64,000 nucleotides of DNA. Source: Siphonodentalium dalli. Taxonomy: Eukaryota > Mollusca > Scaphopoda > Gadilida > Siphonodentaliidae. This document shows, one piece after another, positions 1 through 10,590 of this stretch. The notes beneath the pieces were generated by a model, which ran no database searches, had not been told where the DNA came from, and saw only the letters and a program-made list of their open reading frames with translations. The DNA is taken from assembly GCA_032622095.1 (NCBI GenBank), contig CP136069.1:102512278-102576277 (forward strand), in the 5' to 3' direction. The translations under genes were made by a program, and so were the position numbers. Each line of letters opens with the position of its first letter. The stretch's first letter is position 1.

Positions 1-1797
1 AAAACGAATCCGAGTTACACAGGTTATAACCGGACATGTATGCGTGAAACCGAAAGTACAAAATGACCCGTCTTAAAAGTTTTACCCGCAAAATAAAAGA
101 CACATTCCGTTCTCAATGCATACCACTATCAGTGAACTTAAATCATAAAGTATCCATTACTTATGTTCATCAATGAGGCCTCACAATACAGCTGCACACT
201 TGTGATTAAACGTATTGTTTTATTTCGTTTGCAATGCATGCCACTAATCCGTTACTAAGAAATGTTCATCAATGCGGCCTAACAATACAGAACTTTGCAC
301 ACTTGTGATTATACGTATTGTTTACTAAAACAACACCCTCCATACGTGTGGCTTCACCAGAGTGTGAAAATCAATTAATATCAGTCACAGTTCACCACAA
401 CTTGAGTCTTCAATCAAAAGTTACCGACGATACATTCTGTGAATGTTAATGTGTGGGTATTTACGGTACCGGAAATAAGGAAGTCACTGTCATTGGGGAA
501 TTCCCGCAAATGCACGAATTTAAAAAATAAAAAAAACTTCGTTTTGGGATTTTCAATGTGGGGTTTTGACGAATCCGTGAGAAATTGGGGGTTATCCGTG
601 TTTGCGGAATTGCCATGGAAATCCGTGAGTCTCACGGACAATCCGTGGAACTTAACAGCTCTGGTTTACAGTCATGCCCACCGCGCTATGTTGCATTGAC
701 GGTTACCTCGACCGCATTGAGGAAAATCACAACTGCATTGGAGTAACGTTACGACCGCGTTCCGTTAACACGAGAATCGCGTCGATGGTCAATTCTCAAC
801 ACGGTTCCAACGTTTGAGAGGGACACTTATTTAAAGTTAATTTTGAGAAGGTATGTTCTCACATCAGCAGCCATCAGTATAAAAGTATAATGATATAAAC
901 CGGTATATAGGATTCTTGTGGAACACTAGAAAAATTACATCAGTGTCACTGATAATTGTTCCTGATAGTGGATATCCATGGGCATTGCAGTAAATAAATA
1001 CATGTAGAGCAATTTATGGCACTGCTACATTTGAATCAGATTTCTCAGAATTCCTAATATAATTGTCAGAAGTTTTTGTAATTTGAGTGGTGTGTGTTTC
1101 TCTATACATGTATGTGTGGTTACATTGTACAGTTATGATATTTGGTGGGAGACATTGAGTGCTTCTGACTTTATAAACCATATCCCTCACACTATCATGA
1201 ATAGAACCAGACAAAACTCATGCTATGCCTTTCCTCAATATCCATTTAGAGCCATGCTTTTGGAATTGGGCAACAGAGGTGTCAGAATATTCCCATGTAT
1301 TGAGCTATACATGTGCTTACACAGATACAAGTTGTATTACATGAACCTGGAATCATGAAAAAAGATTTAATATTGGATTTTGAGTATGTTTTGAAATTTT
1401 TTAAATAAATAATAAATATAAAAAGACTCCCTCCCTCCCTTATCAAAACATTTAGACATAATTGCTTGTGAACCCAGACTTGAATTTGTAATGGCCTTAT
1501 ATATGTTTTATTATTATTTCTATCCAATTGTAATTAATTTCAACACAGTTGATGCCCCATTTAAAAATAGATCATCTTGAGCTATATTGTACAGAGAAAT
1601 GAGGAATCGGGAAGTCCATAAATATACACACAGTACCACTTTAAAGGGACATTCAAGGTCCCGGGCCATATTCTGGCTATAAACACCTAATTCCGGGTAT
1701 CATACCCAAGTTTGGAGATAAAGTGTCTAGTCATTTCAGTGAAGCGGACCAGCGTCGCCAAACTCACCTTCTGGAGACCTCATTCTGCTTATGACCA
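1..1797. other. Unassigned AT-rich DNA with one imperfect direct repeat
   Basis: No gene is supported here. Positions about 108-222 and 223-330 are two imperfect copies of a unit of about 110 bp; both contain ATGTTCATCAATG followed by GGCCT, then ACAATACAG and CACACTTGTGATTA. The ORFs in 414-699 and 1014-1527 have no recognisable domain and overlap on opposite strands, so they are treated as chance. The stretch about 1640-1797 resembles the dispersed repeat seen at 5340-5460 and 62320-62580 (motif GACCTCATTCTGCTTA). Confidence 0.5.
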
Positions 1798-2312
1798 GTT
1801 TTTCATGCCCATCATATTTAATGGGCCTTATTATGCCCCATGAACCAACCATTAAATATAGGCTGTATTTAATGGCCATCAATTTTGTGGGCACCCTGCC
1901 CCCATAAATTTAATGGGCATCAAAATTGACCTCCCAAAATTAATGCCCATTATAATGACCCATTTTAATGCCCATTATATTTAATGGGCCTTAATATGTA
2001 ACCTTTCATTGGATTTTAAAGGGGTTTTAATGGCAATTAAACACAGAATGTTGCCATTAATTTTTTAATGGCCTTTAGTTCCCGCCTTCATTTAATGCCC
2101 ATTACCCCAGTTAATTTAATGGCCATACACATACCCATTAAAATAATTTAGCTTTAATGGCCGTTAACTTTCTTATAATAATGGCAATTTAATGGCTGTG
2201 AAAGGTTACATATTAAGGGGGCATTTTAATGGGTTTTTAACGGGAAAATCATGGGTTTTTTAATGGATTTGTAATGGTATATCATTAATGGGTCTTTAAT
2301 GGGCATTTAATG
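1798..2312. repeat. TTAATGGGC-rich low-complexity repeat with internal hairpin
   Basis: The motif TTTAATGGGC or TTAATGGCC and its variants occur tens of times over about 500 bp. Within it, CTTAATATGTAACCTTTC (about 1990-2008) is complementary to GAAAGGTTACATATTAAG (about 2199-2217), giving an imperfect stem-loop centred near 2100. No flanking duplication was recognised, so a transposon class cannot be given. Confidence 0.6.
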
Positions 2313-2339
2313 GGTGTGCGCGCAGTAGTGTAATTCTTA

Positions 2340-2599
2340 CAACGACTTCTCAAATTTCATTGGGCCGAATGGGTTCATATTTGGTACAAACGGTTATTGG
2401 GACTGTGATTACGATTTGTTAAAATGAGGTCACTGGATCAAATGTGGGCGGAGCCAGTGACATAACTAAAAAAAAAATTGTTTTGTTTAATTCAGATTTT
2501 TTGGAATTTTCACCTTGCTCAATTTAACATTTTTTTTTAATTTTTTTTTAAACATGTTATAAAATTTGAAAAATGTGACGCCATTATAATATCTGCAGA
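2340..2599 (+). repeat. Dispersed repeat T, left part (split by a hAT-like element)
   Basis: This stretch matches 61790-62035 closely: the same order of GGGCCGAATGGG, GGCGGAGCCAGTGACATAA, a T-rich run, AACATGTTATAAAA and CCATTATAA followed by ATCTGCAGA. The similarity resumes at 5124 after the intervening element, so 2340-2599 and 5124-5465 are one repeat copy interrupted by insertion. Confidence 0.75.
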
Positions 2600-5123
2600 C
2601 AGGCCTCAGCCTAGGGGTTCAGAACAGGGAGACTTGAAGTCTCCCTCCAGGAAATTTAGGGAGACTTCAGGAAATTTAGGGAGACTTCAGGGAGAAGTGG
2701 GGAGACTACCAAAAATTGACAATTTTCAAATATCGCTTATTTTATAACATCAATAAAAAATTTAAAAAGTTAAAATAAGAAATAAAACTAACAAATTTTG
2801 ACTTTATCTGAAATTAGCGTAATTAATTGTTATTATACATTTAACAGTCTGAATCGTGATCAGATGTAGTTGGTGGACCCAATTAATCAAATATTCAGCC
2901 GTGCTCAGATAATTAACGAATAACGTCAGATTTGCGGACTAGATCAGATGATGCATGTAATTTTTTAAGTTTAATTTGGTCACGGCTGTAATGTGGGTGT
3001 CCGCTAAAATAAACAATAAGGACTAACTAACAAAGGAGTTGCTAAAGCTTTTATTAATTAATGGCCTCTATAAATTAATGCCAACATCACTGGTATAATC
3101 CGATTAAAGCAATAAACTTGACATTTATTTACGGCTACGGAAGCGGTCTCTTCAAAAAGTGGGACGCGGTCTCTTCAAAAAGTACGACGCGTTACCGAAA
3201 CGAACTTCCGAACATACTCTGATAATTTCGTAATTGTTTTTATATCTGAAAAGCGGGACGGCGGTCTTTTAAGTTAAATAAATGTGACACTCACGACGGT
3301 CAGTAACAACACAGATGCGAACATATCGTGTTTTCAGCGTGTCAAAACATTCGTGATTAACATTCATTACCGCAAAGCGAACAAAGGCGACTGAATAACA
3401 ACACAAAACAATAGGTCATATTTTATTTTTTATTTTAAACACTTGGGTCTTTGTCTCTGAATCGTCTGTTTCTTTTTGGGATGGCCGCCACAATTCATCT
3501 ATATACGGACATGTCTGGGAAAAAAACTAGAAAAAAAATTAAGGAAAACAAAAATAAAAAATCCCCCTAAAATTGAAGGCGACTTCGATTTCGCCTTAGA
3601 ACGACGATAGGGCGAAGTCAGCGACAGTAAGGCAACAATCTCGCCCGAGTCCAAGCCTGCAAATAACAGGAAATTTTGTGCCTGACATGATGTCAGGCAC
3701 AAATTCATTTGTGCCTGACATCATATTTTTTGTGCCTGACATATTTTTTAAGAATAAAATAATAGTATGTTTACTTGTTTGTTTTGTTTAAATTGTTACT
3801 TATACTCTCCTATGTGGTCCCTGGTGGTCCCAGCAATATTAAAATAATTAATTTAAAGAAGAAAAGGAAATTAGGAAAAATACTTAACGATTGTTAAATT
3901 TGTTATTGTATGTATAAGTTATGAAATTAATAATTAGTGTAAACATATTTTTATTTCGTACAGATTTGAATCATATGATAAACATCAGTCATAAAAGTTT
4001 TCCCAACCCGGGCCAACTATTCAGCTTCCATCTAATTTCATAGGTGGAGATATGTTATTATATCATAACAACAAGGAGAAAGAGCAGCTCAACCTGAGAT
4101 TTTAGAGGAAATATGTTGATTTCCCACAAGGAGAACAAGCCGATCAGCCGAAGAGGGAAGACAGTTAATTCCAATCTACATAGTTTTTATGAACCCTACT
4201 CTAAAACAGTTTTGGTATCTCGTGGTGTCAGACTTATTGTTATTGCCTACTCCGTGGTACGCAACGATATCCTTACGTTCTTTGGTTTTAGAGTTGTCCT
4301 TCCTGTATTGGAACCTCATACCAGGTAACTTAAAAGCGACTGCTATATAGAGTTATCCTCCTTTCACCCCCTGCATGCACACAGTGCAACATGATCGCGT
4401 GATCTGCATGAGACGTTGCCATGGAGTCAAATTCTCCGTGACGTTGTTCAGTCACCGAACGTCTCTGGTCCACTGTGTGTAATCTGACAAGACTGACACA
4501 ATGCTGTCATATAGCCAAACTTTGTTTGTCATTTAATAACTGAGTTATTACAGTTAATAAAGCAACTATAAAACTGTTCTAAAATGCGTGGATTGCGTCA
4601 ATGTCATTCATATTGTGCACCGCCTGGGGATTTGGATTTTTTTAGCAGAACGCAAACTCTGGCACACAACGATTTTGATTGGCCCATGCACAAGCTGACA
4701 TAATCAAACAGGCGCTCTGATTGGATGTCTGGGTGCATGATGAGGTTGTCTGAAATCACACTGCAAGAACTTGTGAAGAAGAAGTGTAAGCATTCGGAAC
4801 ACCGCGCCCTTGACATTGTTTACGACGGAAACTGGCGAGGTGTGCCGATTGAATAGTGCGTTAGCTACTTTCATACATGGGCGATGTCGATAATAACCGT
4901 AAATAACTACAGTAAATAAACAGCACGCGTATCTGTCGTTTCTACTCTCTACGATCGCGAAACTATGCATTTTTTGTACTTGGGATTGGTTTTATCGGCA
5001 CCGGACATAATGTCAGGTAGAATTAATATTGAGCCAGACATTGGGGCAATTTCTGCCGGACAATGTCCGTGTCCGGACGCTAATTTGCAGGCTTGCCCGA
5101 GTCGCCTTGTGAGCTGAGGCCTG
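2600..5123. mobile_element. hAT-like DNA transposon, non-autonomous, 2.5 kb
   Basis: The element has terminal inverted repeats CAGGCCTCAGC and GCTGAGGCCTG, and is flanked by the identical 8-bp duplication TCTGCAGA (2592-2599 and 5124-5131). The empty target is seen in the related repeat copy near 62030, which reads through ATCTGCAGAGTTATG without insertion. An 8-bp duplication with CAG-type ends is the signature of the hAT superfamily. No transposase ORF is present. The element carries a second hAT-like insertion at 3652-5095. Near its left end a gagacttcagg motif is repeated (about 2628-2705). Confidence 0.85.
3652..5095. mobile_element. hAT-like DNA transposon nested inside another, 1.4 kb
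   Basis: Terminal inverted repeats CAAGCCTGCAAAT and ATTTGCAGGCTTG are perfect over 13 bp, and the element is flanked by the 8-bp duplication CCCGAGTC (3644-3651 and 5096-5103). Subterminal copies of TGTGCCTGACAT lie just inside the left end (3677-3740), and ATGTCAGG and CCAGACAT occur near the right end. These could be transposase-binding repeats, which is inference. No coding capacity was recognised; the ORFs inside (4113-4328, 4604-4970) match nothing I know. Confidence 0.87.
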
Positions 5124-5465
5124 TCTGCAGAGTTATGAAACTTTAATCTTTAATGAAATTACAGAAATATCCCATCCCCCCTCCCACATGGCCATTCATC
5201 AGAAAGCTCTCGGGGAGAGCTTTCCGATGAATGGCAACAAGCAATATTTCCGACTAAATCCTGAAAAATTACCCATAATTCTGCTGTGGTTAAGTGGTCA
5301 ATTACTTTGGACATTACTGTACCTGAATTTAGTGTGTCTGACATTTGCTGAATGAGGTCCCCAGAGGGTGAATTTAGTGTTGCTACCCCGTACAGCAGGC
5401 TAGCATCACCAATTACACCCTCAATGGACCTAATTCTGCTTAGGCATCATCTTCTGGGAAGTATC
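5124..5465 (+). repeat. Dispersed repeat T, right part
   Basis: This continues the copy interrupted at 2600. It matches 62036-62580: GAGTTATGAAACTTTAATCTTTAA, TCCCACATGGCC, GTGTGTCTGACATTTGC, AGAGGGTGAATTTAGTG, CAGGCTA and CATCTTCTGGGAAGTATCT occur in the same order. It ends where the TTAA element has inserted. Confidence 0.75.
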
Positions 5466-5469
5466 TTAA

Positions 5470-7014
5470 CCCTTTGAACCCTGGCTCCCCACAACGATCG
5501 ACACCCTGACCCTGGGCTCCCAGTGGTATTTTTTATATTGTGGCCAGTGTTTAGATGTATGGTGTTGTTTATGTTCAAGTGGTGTCACATTTCTGAAACT
5601 TTAGATGTATCTTCCCCATGGACCACTGATTATTTTACGATCTGGTTACATTGCCACGTGGTCACCCCCTGGTAACGGTTGCTAGGCATCTACCCGATAT
5701 TGAAAGTAAAATACAATTATAGCTTTTACGGTCGTAATTCAGCCCAAGGAAATAGCGTTTTTGATGCAGTCAACACCCTATTGTGAAATTTGAGATATAT
5801 CTGGCCAGAAGTCTGATCCTAACTTCAGTATTTAAGGGTAGCAACGGTTGCTAAGTAAATACCCCAAATGATCGAATGACACCATTGCCCTGTGAATCCA
5901 ATTGTATTATGCCCCAATTTAGACATTCTTGGCATGCACATGCTAATGGTTATGTTCAAATGTGGCCACAGGTCTGAAATTTTACAGGTATATTCCCATG
6001 TATTTTTTTTAGAACAGTATACTTTGCCACACGATCACTCCCTGGTAACGGAACTGAAAGTATAATGCAATTATAGCTTATAGCGTCGTATAATTCCGCG
6101 CTAAGAAACAGCATTATCTATGCAGTCAATACCCTATTGTGAAACTGGAAATACATCAGGTCAGAAGATTGAACCTGCATGTAGTTTGTATTTAACGGTA
6201 TCAATGGTTGCTAAGCATATAGCCCGAGTGATCGAATGACACCACTTCCCTGTGCATTCAATGGCATTACGTCCGGTTTTAGACATTGCCTATAGGGCAC
6301 GGTGATGGTCATGTTCAAATGGTGCCACGAGTCTTAAACTTTACATAATTGCTCAATAATGCACGATTTGACCACGTGTTTGTAATGTGCACGCGCAAGT
6401 AGATCGGACTAGATGGTATTGTGACCATGCAACCCATTTCCACAGTACTACTCTGGTGCAATGTCAAAACGTGCAGCTGTATAACGCAAATTTATGTACT
6501 ATGGAGATCCTTGATGTGATTGTATCATTTCACAAAAATCCATACATTTATCATTTTATCCTATGCGCATGCTTGAAACAAATCGACTCAAATAAGAAAC
6601 TGCGTGCGCCTTCCTCACATATGACACATATGACAGAACACTGATTATGTATGCAATACTAATTTAAACCAAAAAGAGTGATCGAAATGGTGTCTTTCTA
6701 CAATCCTGCGAACCGCGCAACAATGTAGAGCTTTACCCGAATCGCTTCAAATAATGTACGTTTGTTGAATTCTGCGCTATGCGCATGTTTTTATACCCCA
6801 ACTAGTCGGCAACATACACATGCACCCATGGCACTGCTGAAGTTCCTTGGGATCATTTAGATAGATATAAGTGCATATACCAATGGTTATAACATGTATA
6901 CACATGCTACATAGGTTTATGATGTCACTGAATGCTGCTGGCCGCTTTTGCGGCCAGTCGGGTGTATGAACGTTTTCTGGCTGGCCGTTTTTGCGGCCAG
7001 TCGGGTTCAAAGGG
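5470..7014. mobile_element. piggyBac-like non-autonomous transposon (TTAA target), 1.5 kb
   Basis: The ends are CCCTTTGAACCC and GGGTTCAAAGGG, flanked on both sides by TTAA (5466-5469 and 7015-7018). TTAA duplications plus CCC-type ends are the hallmark of piggyBac-like elements. The surrounding repeat copy near 62570 has the uninterrupted order AGTATCTAGAGTATCAAATTG, which supports the insertion. The interior is mostly a tandem repeat (separate entry), and no transposase is encoded. The right end also has two copies of GCGGCCAGTCGGGT. Confidence 0.85.
5530..6345 (+). repeat. Tandem repeat of about 360-380 bp inside the TTAA element
   Basis: Two full diverged units and the start of a third are visible. 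The same landmarks recur at 5577, 5957 and 6316 (CAAATGGTGCCAC followed by TCTGAAAYTTTA). The series CACGTGGTCACCCCCTGGTAACGG, AAAGTAAAATACAATTATAGCTT and CAACACCCTATTGTGAAA is repeated with drift between units. The ORFs in this stretch are not conserved between units, so it is non-coding. Confidence 0.75.
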
Positions 7015-7018
7015 TTAA

Positions 7019-7454
7019 GTATCAAATTGAAATATTGTTTTAGTTACTTTTTTGACTTTTTCCATTCTGTTCAGTTTCTATGTCCCCCTAATATGCAGAA
7101 GATAAAAACCATAATTGAGGTGTTCAATGGGTGTGCATTACAAACTTCAACTGTAGAACTTCAATCTGTTCCTAGGTTTCCCATGGCTGTTGAGGCCTAA
7201 TCAGACTGAAGATTAATCGGGTGATGCTAGCCCACCTTGCGGTATATTGTCATTAAATTCACCTTTTGGGGACCGCATTCTGCAAATGTCAGACACACTA
7301 TATTCAGACTTGGCTGGCATATTATTCTAAGCTACATAAATGCATGCTATCAAAATTTATTTGATCCATTTTAAATACAGACATCTTGAGATTAATTGAA
7401 AGTGATCCATTATCTGGGTGATATAGAATTGGCACATCAATCACCATACACTTG
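7019..7454 (+). repeat. Degenerate dispersed repeat flank
   Basis: Positions 7205-7320 match 12715-12835: GTGATGCTAGYCCACCTTGCGG, GTCATTAAAT, TTTGGGGACC and AGACACACTA recur in order. No gene is visible in this stretch. Confidence 0.5.
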
Positions 7455-9159
7455 CAGTCAGATGCTCGTAGCCCGTTTATATATAACCATGGGTATATGC
7501 GAGATATAACCGTACAAAAAAAAAACGCCGTTCTTTTTACCGTGTATTTATCCATGGTGTGCGTGCCTGTGGTTGTCCGTAACATGGTGCCCGGTGTTAT
7601 TGCTTTGAAAGGTAATCATGTTCGACTGGTGTTGTCAGATTGGTAATATGAGATTAGCGGTTTCTATGTCTTGTCTGGTCACATTTACTGTTTGAACTTT
7701 GTCTGAAATAGACGCACTTTTTATACTAGAATTTGCGCAACAGGAGCGCATGGGAAATCGCACGTCGAGTTGGTTTAAGGGTTTTTAGAAAAAGTATTTA
7801 TATGATATAGACAGAGACGTGCCGACAGGGGTTGGGGTGTCTCACACCCCCAACTTTGGTCAAAATGTTCAACAGTTGGAAATTTCATACCTGCCAAAAC
7901 ATTAGTTGGAAATTTCACACCAACATTAAGTTGAAAATGTTCTTGTAGTTTGATTTTCAAACAATTTATTTGCATATTTTCCTATTTTTGGTAAATATTT
8001 TGGACTGAAATGGTCATCAGTCGGAAATTTCCAACCTTAGGAGGGTGACAGGTTGGAAATTTCCAACACTTGGACAATGTGTGTCCTGATCCCTCCCCCG
8101 TGGCCAGTCAAAAAACTGCTAGTTAATTTAAGAAAATAATATTGTCATGCATTTGGTCAACATTGTCATTGGAATTGTCATCAGTTGAAAATTTCCAACC
8201 TAAGTGGGGGTGTCGGGTTTGAAATGTCAAACTCTAGGAAGGTTTGAGGCTAGTCTAGATGCTAGGATTTTGAGATTTTCTTGTTCAGATTAAAAAAAAA
8301 TTGCACACCGGGCCGACTATCGTTGTCATTGTACCTCCCCCCGTGGCCAATACAAAACTGCTAATTAGTTTAACAAAACAATATTTTACTTCATTTGGTC
8401 AAACTTGTGGACTGAAATAGTCATCAGTTGGAGAGTTTTCCAACCTGAGGGGGAATATGAGGTTTGAAAATTCCAACACCAGGAAAGGTTCAGTTGAGGC
8501 CAGTCTAGATGCATGCTAGGATTTAATATTTTCTTTTATAGTTTTAAAATTTTTCTCACACCAGGCCGAAGAACCATGGTCAACCCGGTGTGTCCCCGCC
8601 TCTTGCCCGTATCCGTGGTAATTTGTCTGGAGTTAGACCATTATATGTTATGATTTATGCAATTGTTCAGGTTAAACTATCTGAATTTTAAAACCTGGAA
8701 TATAGAACCATGTTTAAAAAAAAAATATATATAGGATATTAGGCGTGAGCACTGATGTACAAGGGGGGTGGTGCAAATGGAATTTGTGTTTGGGGTGATT
8801 CTGATTCAAGGGGGTGCAGTTGGAATTTCCCATGGTGGACACCCCCTAACGGAAACCATATAGCCACGTCCCTGGATATAGAGAGGCAAACAGAACGATA
8901 CCATATATATACAATATGCGGTTGCATCTAATTTGGATTTCTTGGGAATTCTTTAGTGCACCTTTGTGGTTACGAGAGCTCGTTTCCCCCTGATTTCTGC
9001 TCAATATGTGGTCTTCTTCTTTAAAAGTTTTATATGATTTCAAACGGGGGTGGCACCAGGATATCCCCGACAGGGGGGGGGGCGGGCTTTAGCTGCCGGG
9101 TTACATAACTCACCGACGGGGGATGGCTATGACTTCCCGACAGGGCTGGGATGTAGCCC

Positions 9160-9193
<34 letters not shown>

Positions 9194-10268
9194 GTGCCAC
9201 CCAACATAACTTAGTATCGATTATTTAGCATGGGGTGTCAAGTAGGGACTTGTCGACAGGGGTGGTTATGCAGGGGTTTTACCCCCCAATTGTAGTCATA
9301 CCTAATACCCCGAGCAAAATTAATTGGAAAATTCACACCAAAATTAGGTTGAAATTGTTCTCGTAGTTTGATTTTCCAACACTTTCTTAGTGACGAATTT
9401 GTTGTTTTTAGACCAACATTTGCATATTTCCCTTTCATTTGCAAAATTATGGACTCAAATGTCCATCAGTTGGCAATTTTGAAACCTATGGGTGAGTGTC
9501 AGGTTAATAATTTCCCAGAATTGGAAAACTTGAGGCCGGTCTATGCTATAGGATTGTCAAATGTTCATATTTCAAAAATGTTCTCATATCGGGCCTAACA
9601 ATCGGCCGACCCGTGCGTGCGCTCTGTGTCCTTGCCAGTAGTTACTCGCTAATTAATTTAAGAAAAAATAGATCGGGGTGTAAATTTGTGTGGTGTTATA
9701 CCACTAGATGTTAAGATGTTTTAATCTCATACTGGGCGAACCATCTTTTGCACCCCCCCCCCCCCCCCCCCCCCCGCACGACAAGTGGCCACAATATTAC
9801 TGGTTCATTTGGAATAGTCTACTATATGGTAGTCTGTGAGGGAACATTTGGGAAAAATCAAAGGGGGGGGGGGTGCAAATTGATTTACGCAAACTTATGA
9901 GTTTGGTGTGATTCAATGGGGTGGGGTGCATTTGGAAATTCCAAGGTGGAGACCACCCCAACGAAAACCCTCTAACCAAGTCTCGAGTGCCAAATATCCC
10001 ACACTCAACCAGAATACACTTCACCGGCGGCAATGTATTAACCATACTCTGAAAGAAAACGCTTCCGTGACGATTACACGATAAAGTCGTGCTGCAAGTA
10101 AGACGATAATTGTGTTGTAGAAATGATACGGAAGACCGATTGTCACAAATTTCAACATCAAAATACACAGGGCAAGACTTATCGATCCAAACTGTGGAGT
10201 GTGTTTTCGTTGTGTATTTTTCGCATATACCCACGGTTATATATAAACGGGCTACGAGCATCTGACTG
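7455..10268. repeat. 2.8-kb region bounded by about 50-bp inverted repeats
   Basis: The left end CAGTCAGATGCTCGTAGCCC through the TATATGCG region near 7500 is the reverse complement of 10222-10268, with one difference in the first 45 bp. The flanks (ACACTTG and CCGGTCTC) show no target duplication, so the unit may be a transposon whose flanks have changed, or a rearranged pair. The interior is made of a diverged repeat rich in TTGGAAATTTCCAAC-type palindromes (7790-8560 and 9240-9640) and long G or C runs (9069-9192, 9752-9776, 9863-9872). A 154-codon ORF on the - strand at 9797-10261 runs across these repeats and is not taken as a gene. Confidence 0.6.
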
Positions 10269-10590
10269 CCGGTCTCTCAGATTAAATAAACAATAAATTA
10301 GAATTCATTCTGCTAGTGACCAGCCCGGGATTACTGTAATTGTGTGTTCCAGCTGTGGTATTTGTTTATCAACACATTTGTAATATTAGCATTGTATCTA
10401 TGATACATTCAAGTGACATACTGGGTACAGTTCCATCATTTAATAGGTTACATGTATTAACCCTGGTCACCAATTTTATGCTTTTGTGATATTTTTAATT
10501 TAAATCCTCAGATTCTATCTCCAGGTTTATAATGATAATAATCCACCTTTACTTGCATGGATTTTGTTTCTAAGACTGGTGACATCTTTT

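Noticed and set aside
9797-10261. 154-codon ORF on the - strand
   Set aside because: It crosses an inverted-repeat end and palindrome-rich repeats and has no recognisable domain.
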